Shown here: piece by piece, positions 9,637 through 17,707 of the stretch
Layout: each line of letters opens with the position of its first letter
How positions within the stretch are numbered: position 1 is the stretch's first letter
From: Bdellovibrionales bacterium
Lineage (GTDB): Bacteria; Bdellovibrionota; Bdellovibrionia; Bdellovibrionales; UBA1609
Length of the DNA: 64,000 nt
Assembly: GCA_016714165.1 (NCBI GenBank)
Contig: JADJNU010000002.1
Span: 1,089,187 to 1,153,186, forward strand
Direction: 5' to 3'
The notes under the pieces: generated by a model
Told to the model about the DNA's origin: nothing
The model's database searches: none
The model's input: the letters and a program-made list of their open reading frames with translations, nothing else
Position numbers and translations under genes: made by a program

Positions 9637-10079
9637 TTCTCCACCTCAAGGCCTATTAATTTATCCACCACTCCACGCGATATGTCCGGGGTTCCTGACT
9701 TCATAAACTCACGAGCTCTCGCAAGCTCTCGCACAATAGAGACTCGATTTCTCTCCATTGTCGATTTGGCTCGCTCTCGCGCCTGACTAACCGTTCGATC
9801 GTACTCCTTCATTGCCTCAGATCTTTCACTATCAAAGATACCTTTTGTCTCATAATTCAGAAGCCTTGCCTTCTGTTCAAATTCGACTTCAAGCTCCTTT
9901 GTTTCAGCAAGAATTCGCTCGGCAACCTCCGCATTCCCCAGTGTTCTTTTTACCCGCTCCTCATAGGCACGATGATAGGGTTTAAAAACAACATTGACCA
10001 AAAATATATATGAGACCAAAAATATAATAAACTGGATCCCCAGTGTGGCATCCACGCCAAGAGCCGAAAGAACATCCAT
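9633..10079 (-). CDS. atpF': ATP synthase Fo second b-type subunit (b')
   Basis: A second peripheral-stalk subunit, so the stalk is probably a b/b' heterodimer. One membrane helix (GIQFIIFLVSYIFLVNVVF) is followed by a long charged helix. I place the start at the ATG at 10079, which has GGGGAA upstream. An upstream in-frame start at 10133 is unlikely because it would lie inside the -10 element of the probable operon promoter (10133-10160). It is the first gene of the six-gene operon b'-b-delta-alpha-gamma-beta-epsilon and overlaps atpF by four bases. Confidence 0.9.
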   Translation of the reverse strand: MDVLSALGVDATLGIQFIIFLVSYIFLVNVVFKPYHRAYEERVKRTLGNAEVAERILAETKELEVEFEQKARLLNYETKGIFDSERSEAMKEYDRTVSQARERAKSTMERNRVSIVRELARAREFMKSGTPDISRGVVDKLIGLEVEK

Positions 10080-10132
10080 AGCACTGAATTCCCCGTAAAA
10101 AAGAATCAATAAACTGCAACAGCGCGATAGCA

Positions 10133-10160
10133 TTTATCAATTCATTGAATGACGGGTCAA
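10133..10160 (-). promoter_or_regulatory. Probable sigma70 promoter of the F1/b atp operon
   Basis: On the minus strand TTGACC (10155-10160) is followed after 16 bases by GATAAA (10133-10138), a reasonable -35/-10 pair. It lies between the bactofilin stop and the b' start. Transcription would begin near 10126, leaving a leader of about 45 bases before the ATG at 10079. Based on sequence match only. Confidence 0.5.
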
Positions 10161-10182
10161 GGCAAAAGGAAGTGATAATCGC

Positions 10183-10569
10183 TTATGTTTTGGGCATATA
10201 GGAAGCGCCCTCGAAAACAACCCCCTCATCTATTCTCAAACTCGGCGTTGTGACTGTTCCCTTGAATACAGCAGGGGGATGCATGACGACTCGGCTGCGC
10301 GCAAAAATATTGCCCTTTACAATTCCACTGATTATTACCACGTCCGCTTCTATCTGAGCTTCAACTTTTGCCCCTGGATTAATTACCAGAGTGTCGTTAG
10401 TAAAAATTTCGCCTTGAAAGGTACCACCGATCCGGACAGTCCCTTCAAAGGAGAGTCGCCCCTCAAAGGATGCGCCATGATCAAGCAAAGCAGTCACCTG
10501 ACCAATGTGTACGTTGTCTGAGGCCTGTGCCATTGCCGAAAATGATGGAAATCTGTCTACTTCAGCCAT
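10183..10569 (-). CDS. Bactofilin (polymer-forming cytoskeletal protein)
   Basis: Bactofilins form nucleotide-independent filaments that scaffold wall enzymes or, in Myxococcus, position ParABS components. The 128-residue protein is almost entirely the bactofilin beta-helix: repeated short strands with the hydrophobic/Gly rhythm (FEGRLSFEGTVRIGGTFQGEI, partly shown) and INPGAKVEAQIEADVVIISGIVKG. Short flexible tails flank it. Its start overlaps the 3' end of parB by 13 bases, so it is translationally coupled to the segregation genes. That arrangement suggests, but does not prove, a role in chromosome segregation or origin anchoring. Confidence 0.92.
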   Translation of the reverse strand: MAEVDRFPSFSAMAQASDNVHIGQVTALLDHGASFEGRLSFEGTVRIGGTFQGEIFTNDTLVINPGAKVEAQIEADVVIISGIVKGNIFARSRVVMHPPAVFKGTVTTPSLRIDEGVVFEGASYMPKT

Positions 10570-11615
10570 GCTGACCTAATCTTTTCTGCAAGATTGTTAA
10601 GATCATCATCAGAATAAAAACTGATAGAAATTTTACCTCGTCCAGACGAGTAATCAATGTCGACCTTGGTTCCAAGTAGTTTTTGCATGTCGTCAGCTAA
10701 ACCACGCGCGGTCCTTTTTGCGATGTTTTCTCCAGACTCAGTTGCTCTCTCAGCCTGATCCAGCTCTTTAAATGCCTTCAGAACCAATTTTTCGGTCGCC
10801 CGAACCGAAAGCCTATCATTTTTAACCCTATCGGCAAGACGACGCTGTGAGGCAAAGTCCTCGACAGATAGCAATACCTTAGCCTGGCCAAGAGAAAGTT
10901 CTCCTTTTGATACCATGGCGCGTACCTCGGGTGCCAAATTAAGAAGACGCATTGTGTTGGCTATCGTCACTCTTTCTTTGCCAACTTTCTCCGAGAGCTT
11001 TTGCTGTGTTAAGTTGTACTTTTTTATCAGGTGGGCGTAAGCCTCGGCTTCTTCCATGGGATTCAAATCTGAGCGCTGAATGTTCTCAATGAGTGCCAGC
11101 TCCAGAGCTTCCTGATCATCAATTTCCTTTAAAATCACAGGCACATCATGGAGACCAGCCAGTTGAGCTGCCCGCCACCGACGCTCTCCAGCAACAATTT
11201 CGTAACCTCCGTCTTTCATCTTCCTTGCGACGATAGGCTGCAGAATTCCCTTTTCTCTGATTGAATCTGATAATTCCTTCAAGGCTTCCGACGAGAACAA
11301 CTGGCGTGGTTGATTCTTATTTGGAAATACGTTTTCTATAGCAACTTTCCAAACCCTGGCGGTGTCCGGCACGTTGGCCTGCATGACTGGTAGCATTTGC
11401 AGGCCTTCCAAAGTCTGGGCAGCGAACTCCGCATCGACTTTTGATGGATCAGACCGCTGAGCCATCCTGAACGCATCAATGGGATTTGTGGTGACATGAT
11501 CAGTCAATGGCTCTGAAACTGGCTCTCCAAGCAAACTCCCAAGCCCTCGACCTAAGGCCTGCTTCCTTGCTGGTCTTTTTATCTGATAATTCGATGACTC
11601 AGACATTTGCTTCAT
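10557..11615 (-). CDS. parB: Chromosome partitioning protein ParB
   Basis: ParB binds parS and spreads as a CTP-dependent clamp. The N-terminal LGRGLGSLLGE box (ParA-interacting), the CTP-binding GERRWRAAQLAG motif and the LIENIQRSDLNPMEEAEAY region with a following helix-turn-helix (LTQQKLSEKVGKERVTIANT) are present; the C-terminus is the dimerisation domain. At 352 residues it is slightly longer than average because of a linker after the ParA box. It overlaps the parA stop by 17 bases. Two perfect parS sites lie about 0.9 and 1.5 kb upstream. Confidence 0.97.
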   Translation of the reverse strand: MKQMSESSNYQIKRPARKQALGRGLGSLLGEPVSEPLTDHVTTNPIDAFRMAQRSDPSKVDAEFAAQTLEGLQMLPVMQANVPDTARVWKVAIENVFPNKNQPRQLFSSEALKELSDSIREKGILQPIVARKMKDGGYEIVAGERRWRAAQLAGLHDVPVILKEIDDQEALELALIENIQRSDLNPMEEAEAYAHLIKKYNLTQQKLSEKVGKERVTIANTMRLLNLAPEVRAMVSKGELSLGQAKVLLSVEDFASQRRLADRVKNDRLSVRATEKLVLKAFKELDQAERATESGENIAKRTARGLADDMQKLLGTKVDIDYSSGRGKISISFYSDDDLNNLAEKIRSAWLK

Positions 11616-12492
11616 TCTCCGCGTAATTGGGTGAATCAGTCAGTCCTAATTCAGAAGAAGTAGATCGGTTCTCATCTCTCATAGATGCTTGCACCAAAGA
11701 TATTTCCGGCTCATTGCCAAATTTACCAAAAACTTTTGCGTCCAGTTCATGAGCCAAATCTAAATATTTCTGAGCTCCAATCGATTTAGGGTCATAATCA
11801 AGGATTGATTTCCCATGACTTGGAGCCTCACTCAAACGGACATTTCGCGGTATCACAGCCTTAAATACTTTGTCTCCGAAATGTGTCTGAATTTCCTTTA
11901 CAACTTGATGACTTAAGTTATTTCGGGTATCAAACATAGTTAATAAAATACCCTCTATTTTCAACTGGGGATTTAGATTCTTTTTTATCAGCCCCGCCGT
12001 ATTGAGCAACTGGCTCAGCCCCTCCAAGGCATAATATTCACATTGAAGGGGGACGAGGAAAGTGTCTGCTGCGGACAGGGAATTGACTGTCAGAAGTCCC
12101 AAAGAGGGGGGACAATCAATGATGATATAATCGAATTGTGGGGAGACCGTGGCTATTGCCTGTTTTAAGCGATATTCCCGCTGAGAAACATCCACCAACT
12201 CAATCTCTGCCCCAACCAAATCCGGATTAGCTGACGCAACGCATAATCGAGGATTTTCAGTGGTTTGAATTACTTCTCGTAATTCCTTTTCTCCAATCAG
12301 TGCGTGGTAGATGCTGCTCTCTTGATTCTCATATCGCTTAACTCCCAATCCGCTTGAGGCATTTCCTTGCGGATCCATATCAATGAGAAGTACCCTCCGC
12401 CCCAAAGATGCCAGCGATGAGGCAATATTCACCGAAGATGTGGTCTTGCCAACGCCCCCTTTTTGATTCGCTATGCAAATCGTTCTTGCCAT
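11599..12492 (-). CDS. parA: Chromosome partitioning ATPase ParA (Soj)
   Basis: ParA is a DNA-binding Walker ATPase that moves ParB-parS complexes. The deviant Walker A KGGVGKTT is at residues 11-18, followed by LLIDMDPQGNASSGLG and IIIDCPPSLGLLTVNSL (Walker B). The core ends near residue 255; a variable Ser/Glu-rich C-terminal tail of about 40 residues follows. It is transcribed away from the nearby parS site and probably heads a parA-parB-bactofilin unit. Confidence 0.97.
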   Translation of the reverse strand: MARTICIANQKGGVGKTTSSVNIASSLASLGRRVLLIDMDPQGNASSGLGVKRYENQESSIYHALIGEKELREVIQTTENPRLCVASANPDLVGAEIELVDVSQREYRLKQAIATVSPQFDYIIIDCPPSLGLLTVNSLSAADTFLVPLQCEYYALEGLSQLLNTAGLIKKNLNPQLKIEGILLTMFDTRNNLSHQVVKEIQTHFGDKVFKAVIPRNVRLSEAPSHGKSILDYDPKSIGAQKYLDLAHELDAKVFGKFGNEPEISLVQASMRDENRSTSSELGLTDSPNYAENEANV

Positions 12493-12562
12493 AATATTAT
12501 CCCCATTCTTTGCGGTCTCAATTCGAGCCTGAAGGCTAATAAAAACCTAGAATTCGTCCGAT

Positions 12563-12578
12563 TGTTCCACGTGGAACA
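12563..12578. promoter_or_regulatory. parS site 1 (TGTTCCACGTGGAACA)
   Basis: A perfect 16-base palindrome of the parS class bound by ParB (consensus TGTTNCACGTGNAACA). It lies 70 bases upstream of parA and 17 bases before the lipoprotein gene start, so ParB bound here could also affect transcription of both. Confidence 0.93.
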
Positions 12579-12595
12579 CCAGGAGTCTATAAGAA

Positions 12596-13099
12596 ATGAA
12601 GTCTGACACCAACTGCATTCAAACTATCTGCCTTTCATTCATGCCTCTCATATTGATTGGCTGCAAATCGCGCAACCCGAACCCAGAACTCTTGGATCCC
12701 ATATACAAGGATCTCACCTCTATCTATAAGGAATCTGAAAAATCGGTAAAGGAACTCGAGAAGAATCAACTCGAAAACATGAAAGAATTGGAAATGGCTG
12801 GCGCAAATGGAATGGATTTGAAAGTAGCGAGAAAAAAGATACGTGATACGAGCCAAAAGATTAGCCAGGCTACTCAGATGCGTGACTACTCACGTATCCG
12901 CATGGAAATGCGCAGAGTTAACGGCAGAAGAGCCTATTTTAATGCCTATAGTAAGGATGAGCAATGGCCTGAGCCCAGCGAGTATCAGAATTATTTGACA
13001 CATAAGAGGCTGAAGGGGGCTCCCCTGAATTGGTCCTCTCGGGTTCCAAAAAATAATGACCGGTATATCGCCTCAAAACCAGAAAAAATCAAAAAATGA
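12596..13099 (+). CDS. Small coiled-coil lipoprotein, function unknown
   Basis: A 167-residue protein with a lipoprotein signal: hydrophobic segment ending in the lipobox LIGC (cysteine near residue 23). After it comes a charged helical region (about residues 35-85, rich in Glu, Lys and Leu heptads) likely to form a coiled coil, then a basic C-terminal region with several Tyr and Arg. AGGAG precedes the ATG. It is the only plus-strand gene in this part of the window and is bracketed by the two parS sites. No family recognised. Confidence 0.72.
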   Translation: MKSDTNCIQTICLSFMPLILIGCKSRNPNPELLDPIYKDLTSIYKESEKSVKELEKNQLENMKELEMAGANGMDLKVARKKIRDTSQKISQATQMRDYSRIRMEMRRVNGRRAYFNAYSKDEQWPEPSEYQNYLTHKRLKGAPLNWSSRVPKNNDRYIASKPEKIKK

Positions 13100-13110
13100 A
13101 CATCAATCAG

Positions 13111-13126
13111 TGTTCCACGTGGAACA
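13111..13126. promoter_or_regulatory. parS site 2 (TGTTCCACGTGGAACA)
   Basis: A second perfect copy of the same 16-base palindrome, in the gap between the convergent lipoprotein and rsmG genes and 548 bases from site 1. Confidence 0.93.
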
Positions 13127-13142
13127 AATTGACTAAATTCTC

Positions 13143-13805
13143 TTAAGCCATTTTTTTGGTGGCTACCAAAGACAGTTTTGCATTGCCTAACGGCAGTGAA
13201 TAGTCAGCCACATGCATAGGTATCCAATAACGACACATCTGGGAGGGGATATCCGTGACTTCCCTGACCCATGCCTCGCCCTTGAAATGAAAATATTTGG
13301 CATTCACACGGCAAGATTTTCTCGCCAAGAGGAGTGATTTCTGAATAGATGCGAATCCCCTGGACACGACGGCTTCAACTGAATCCGCTGGCAGGTCCTC
13401 AACTCTCGAAAGATGAATAATTGCATTCCTTAGACCAAGCTTCGCAACTACATGCTTCAAAAATTCAACTTTTCGGGCATCTGATTCAACCAAATGAACA
13501 CGATGACTAGGGGCTAGCGCTGCCAATACAATCCCAGGTAATCCATTCCCAGAACCAAAATCATAAATCTCGCTCCCACTGAAGTCCTTTAATACTAGCC
13601 TTGACCCCAGTATAGCATCTGAAAAATGAATCAGGTCAGCATCCAATTCAGTACGAGATGAAATAAGATTTATTGCTCTGTTAAAGGTCAGCAGCTCGGC
13701 ATGAAAACCACTTAACTGCAGCTGAGTCCTTTCGGAAAGATCTGGAAACCACTCTCTCACGCGCCAATTTCCAGTTCTAGTATGTGATGAGACTTCTATA
13801 GCCAT
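13143..13805 (-). CDS. rsmG: 16S rRNA (guanine-527 N7) methyltransferase RsmG
   Basis: RsmG (GidB) methylates G527 of 16S rRNA using S-adenosylmethionine. The SAM-binding segment IYDFGSGNGLPGIVLA and the later VVSRGFAS motif are clear. Its 220 residues fit the family. The ATG at 13805 overlaps the mnmG stop by 10 bases, the common mnmG-rsmG pairing near the origin. Confidence 0.95.
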   Translation of the reverse strand: MAIEVSSHTRTGNWRVREWFPDLSERTQLQLSGFHAELLTFNRAINLISSRTELDADLIHFSDAILGSRLVLKDFSGSEIYDFGSGNGLPGIVLAALAPSHRVHLVESDARKVEFLKHVVAKLGLRNAIIHLSRVEDLPADSVEAVVSRGFASIQKSLLLARKSCRVNAKYFHFKGEAWVREVTDIPSQMCRYWIPMHVADYSLPLGNAKLSLVATKKMA

Positions 13806-15691
13806 TTTTCTCTTTCCCGCCTACGTTCCGCAGCTTTCAAATATACAAGCAGGGCTTGGATTGCCGAGGGATTGACCCCGCTGATTCTACCCGCCTGCCC
13901 AAGGGTCCTTGGCTTCACTCTGCTCAGCTTCTCAATTTCCTCCAACGACAACCCACAGACTTGATTATACCGCATGTCGTCAGGAAGTGAAAGTCTTTCC
14001 ATTTTCTGAGCCTGATCAATCATCTCCTTTTGTCTCAATAAGTATCCGGAGTACTTGATATCGATTTCAACAGCCTCCCACACATTACTATCTGCATCAA
14101 TCTGAACTCCAAACCGCTCCATATCTAAACAACTAATCTCATTTCTCCGAACTAAATCACTTAAACTAAGAGGCTTTACCAGAACTGGGCTTCCCAAATC
14201 TCTCAAAATATTCTGTGTTTCCCAATTGGGAACAACCTGGGTAGAGTCCAACACAGACTTCAGCTTACCGCGCTGAGTCAATAATGATTCCTGATGCTCG
14301 CGGTGTCCCTCACGAATAATACCAAAAGCCACACCCTTGTGATGCAATCTTTCAATGACGTTGTCCTCTCTAAGATGCAGCCGAAATTCAGCGCGTGCCG
14401 TCATCATCCGGTAAGGTTCACGAGTCCCCTTGGTCACCAAATCATCTATCATGACCCCAATATAGGATTCGCTCCGTTCAAAAATCAGGTTTTCGCATGA
14501 CTTAGTCTGAAGAGCGGCATTGGCCCCGGCTACAAGTCCCTGGCCAGCAGCCTCTTCATAACCACTTGTTCCATTTATCTGCCCAGCTAAAAATAGCCCA
14601 TGAATAAGCTTGGTCTCCAACGTGTGCCTAATTTGGGTTGGCTCTATGCAGTCATATTCAACTGCGTAACCTGGCATCAGCATCTCGACATTTTCAAGTC
14701 CCACGATTGACCTTAAAAACCGTTCTTGAATGGGGGCGGGTAGGGAGGTGGAGATTCCCTGTAGATATATTGAATTTGTGGACAATCCTTCGGGCTCCAA
14801 AAACGTTTGATGACGATTCCTATCCGGAAATCTCACAATTTTATCTTCAATACTAGGGCAATACCGAGGCCCAATTCCCTCAATAATTCCACAATACATC
14901 GGTGATTTATCCAGATTGTCCCTGATGATATCGTGAGTTCTTTCATTGGTATAACCGATATGACATTCAATCTGAGGCAATTTTAATTCACTTTTGCTCC
15001 GTAAACTAAATGGCACAAACTTATCATCGCCCCTCTGTGCGTTCAGCTTGCTCCAATCTATGCTCTCGCTTTTAAGCCTCGCCGGAGTCCCTGTTTTCAA
15101 ACGAATCACATCAAACCCAACACCTGCCAACTGATCCGAAATTCCTACGGTAGCTCTATCACCAACCCGCCCTCCCTCTTTCCGTTCCAAGCCAATATAC
15201 ATCACGGCTCTCATAAAGGTGCCCGTTGTCAAAACAACCGACTGAGAGTAAATGGTGGCCCCATCAGCCAACACTATTCCACGACAATATCCATTGTCTA
15301 AGATGAGCTCTTTCGCTTCCCCCTCAATCAACTTCAACTCAGGCAGTCTATTCAGTTCATCTTTCATATAATCACAATACAGGTCCTTATCACACTGAGC
15401 ACGAGACCCGCGCACTGCTGGACCCTTGCGCGAATTGAGCCTTTTAAACTGAATGCAATTCTCGTCTGCAGCAAGACCCATCAGCCCGCCAAGAATGTCT
15501 ATTTCCTTTACAATATGCCCCTTGCCCAAACCGCCAATAGAAGGATTGCAGCTCATGTAACCAATACGGGAGACATTTGTCGTAACCATTGCGACCCTGC
15601 AGCCAAGACGGACGGCAACAGATGCCGCCTCTATACCGGCATGCCCGGCGCCAACAACTATCACATCATAATCGCGCTTTCGAAAGGTCAT
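13796..15691 (-). CDS. mnmG: tRNA uridine-5-carboxymethylaminomethyl modification enzyme MnmG
   Basis: MnmG (GidA) works with MnmE to add carboxymethylaminomethyl groups to U34 of certain tRNAs, using FAD. The FAD-binding VVGAGHAGIEAA is at the N-terminus; MSCNPSIGGLGKGH, YCPSIEDKIVRF and the C-terminal GRISGVNPSAIQALL helix bundle are conserved. Length 631 residues is normal. The neighbouring mnmE gene encodes its partner. Confidence 0.97.
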   Translation of the reverse strand: MTFRKRDYDVIVVGAGHAGIEAASVAVRLGCRVAMVTTNVSRIGYMSCNPSIGGLGKGHIVKEIDILGGLMGLAADENCIQFKRLNSRKGPAVRGSRAQCDKDLYCDYMKDELNRLPELKLIEGEAKELILDNGYCRGIVLADGATIYSQSVVLTTGTFMRAVMYIGLERKEGGRVGDRATVGISDQLAGVGFDVIRLKTGTPARLKSESIDWSKLNAQRGDDKFVPFSLRSKSELKLPQIECHIGYTNERTHDIIRDNLDKSPMYCGIIEGIGPRYCPSIEDKIVRFPDRNRHQTFLEPEGLSTNSIYLQGISTSLPAPIQERFLRSIVGLENVEMLMPGYAVEYDCIEPTQIRHTLETKLIHGLFLAGQINGTSGYEEAAGQGLVAGANAALQTKSCENLIFERSESYIGVMIDDLVTKGTREPYRMMTARAEFRLHLREDNVIERLHHKGVAFGIIREGHREHQESLLTQRGKLKSVLDSTQVVPNWETQNILRDLGSPVLVKPLSLSDLVRRNEISCLDMERFGVQIDADSNVWEAVEIDIKYSGYLLRQKEMIDQAQKMERLSLPDDMRYNQVCGLSLEEIEKLSRVKPRTLGQAGRISGVNPSAIQALLVYLKAAERRREREKWL

Positions 15692-15700
15692 ATCGTTCTC

Positions 15701-17119
15701 TCACTTGCCCAAGCAAAATTCACTAAACACCCGATCAAGTATTTCATCGTCAAATTGTTTTCCCAGCAACTCATGAAGCCCAAAAAGTGCTTCTCTCAAC
15801 TCAAAAGCAATAAAATCGGGACTCTCGTTCCTCATCAGCAAATCCAATCCTCTCTCCAAGCTCAAAGCTATTTTCTTGAATAGCTCGTAATGACGAGCCT
15901 GTGCCAGCACAACAGAATTTTCACACGACTCAAAAACCGTACACTGGTGAAGGGCGGCCCAAATTTCATCTAAGCCATCATCACTAAAGGAGGAACCAAT
16001 CACCAATTTCGGTTCAGCACTCCATTCCAGCTGCGCAAGATCTTTTGCTCTCTTCCACCAAAGATGCAAGCGACCTCTCGCTTCGCTTTTCGGAACCAAA
16101 TCGGACTTGCTTCCGATCACCCACATCCGGCTCGCACCCAAATCGCCAATCAGCTCCACTTCTTTAAAGTCTGGCTCACTGCTCAAATCCACCACCAGCC
16201 AAACAAGGTCGGCAGTTTTGAGAAGCTTCTTCGTTCGTTCAATTCCCAACAGTTCAACTTGGTCTGCTGTCTCTCTCAAGCCGGCAGTGTCCACAAGATT
16301 CACTCGAATACCATCAAGAAGAAAACTCCCCTCAACTTGGTCTCTAGTGGTTCCTGGAACACTAGTAACTATTGATTTGTCCTCGCCGATCAAAGAATTC
16401 AATAAACTCGACTTTCCTACATTTGTTTTGCCAACCAGAGCAATTTGCATGCCCTCCTGCAAAAGACGGCCACAACCGTAGCTTGCCACGGCCTTTTTGG
16501 CTCCTTCGAGAATTAATTTCAATCTATCCACAAGAACAACATTCGAAGCTGACTCGATATCCTCATACGCGAAATCAATATTGGCTTCAAGATTTGCTAA
16601 AACCCAATGGAGCGAGTTTTCCAATTCCATCGCGTACTCTGAAAGGCTCCCTCGCAACTGACGAAGAGCAAGATTTGCGGCCCTTTTCGAGTTGGCCTCA
16701 ATGAGACTTAACACTCCCTCGGCCTGAACCAGGTCAATCCTTCCTCCGCAAAAAGCTCGATAGGTGAATTCACCTCGCTCTGCTAACCTACTACCAGCTT
16801 CAATTATAGCCTGAAGTATGCTCCCCGTGACAACAGGTCCGCCATGACACGAAATTTCGACAGTCTCTTCGCCTGTAAATGATTTACCCAAAGAAAAATA
16901 GGTCGCCAGGACTTCATCGAGCTTCTCGCCAGAAGATTTATCTATTGCCAATCCATAATAGACACGATGAGATTCAGGCCGCTCAGGCAGAAAAGGACAA
17001 ACGCTTCTGGAAACGCTGAGAGATAAAGGTCCACTCACTCGAATAACCGCAATACCGCCCGTTCCCGGGGGCGTGCAAATCGCACAAATCGTATCGCTGT
17101 CTCGCGCCAAGTTAACCAT
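15701..17119 (-). CDS. mnmE: tRNA modification GTPase MnmE
   Basis: MnmE (TrmE) is a dimeric G protein that supplies the one-carbon unit with tetrahydrofolate. The N-terminal folate domain (TPPGTGGIAVIRVSGP), the inserted G domain with P-loop GKTNVGKS at residues 230-237, switch region GTTRDQVEG, DTAGLRET, and the invariant C-terminal cysteine motif FCLGK are all visible. It ends 9 bases before mnmG. Confidence 0.97.
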   Translation of the reverse strand: MVNLARDSDTICAICTPPGTGGIAVIRVSGPLSLSVSRSVCPFLPERPESHRVYYGLAIDKSSGEKLDEVLATYFSLGKSFTGEETVEISCHGGPVVTGSILQAIIEAGSRLAERGEFTYRAFCGGRIDLVQAEGVLSLIEANSKRAANLALRQLRGSLSEYAMELENSLHWVLANLEANIDFAYEDIESASNVVLVDRLKLILEGAKKAVASYGCGRLLQEGMQIALVGKTNVGKSSLLNSLIGEDKSIVTSVPGTTRDQVEGSFLLDGIRVNLVDTAGLRETADQVELLGIERTKKLLKTADLVWLVVDLSSEPDFKEVELIGDLGASRMWVIGSKSDLVPKSEARGRLHLWWKRAKDLAQLEWSAEPKLVIGSSFSDDGLDEIWAALHQCTVFESCENSVVLAQARHYELFKKIALSLERGLDLLMRNESPDFIAFELREALFGLHELLGKQFDDEILDRVFSEFCLGK

Positions 17120-17134
17120 TAATAAAGTGACTGA

Positions 17135-17689
17135 TTATAGCACCGATTCATTTAAAGAACCGACATCACGATCATTCTCCTTCGTGGGATAAATCTTAAT
17201 TTTCTTAAAATGACCGTCCCCAACCGATCTGCTCTTTACTCTCCCATCTTCGGCAAGATACTGATGCACAAGCTTTCTATCTTTCGGAGGCAGAGCCCTG
17301 ATATAAACAGACTTGCCCTTAGATACAGCGATATTCTTAAGCTTATCAGCCAAATCCATCAATGCCTGACTAGATTCCTCACGAAAACCATCACTATCTA
17401 CCAGAACATGAATGTTCTGCTCAGGAATCTGATGTTGCAAAACTCTCTTTACAAACAATTGAATTGCATCCATCAATTGGCCCTCTCTATCTCGAAGGAG
17501 ATCAACATCTCCGCCCGTGAGCTCAACCTGAATTTCTGTCTCTGAATGACTGGTTACAACAAAAGAAAGATCAAATCCACCACGCTGGATCAATCCGTCC
17601 AAAACATCGTTTACAATTTCTACCCCCGCGCTCTTATTTGATTCCTTTTTCTTTCCCCCACCAAATAATCTACTAAAAAATCCAGTCAT
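17135..17689 (-). CDS. jag: RNA-binding protein Jag/KhpB (R3H domain)
   Basis: Jag/KhpB is an RNA-binding protein found next to yidC. The 184-residue protein starts with a basic segment (FFSRLFGGGKKKE), continues with a KH-like region (GGDVDLLRDREGQLMDAIQLFV) and ends in an R3H domain (LPPKDRKLVHQYLAEDGRVKS, shown in part). It lacks the long Jag-N domain of Bacillus. GAGGAG precedes the ATG. It lies between yidC and mnmE, the standard position. Confidence 0.9.
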   Translation of the reverse strand: MTGFFSRLFGGGKKKESNKSAGVEIVNDVLDGLIQRGGFDLSFVVTSHSETEIQVELTGGDVDLLRDREGQLMDAIQLFVKRVLQHQIPEQNIHVLVDSDGFREESSQALMDLADKLKNIAVSKGKSVYIRALPPKDRKLVHQYLAEDGRVKSRSVGDGHFKKIKIYPTKENDRDVGSLNESVL

Positions 17690-17707
17690 GATTCACTCCT
17701 CTGATTC

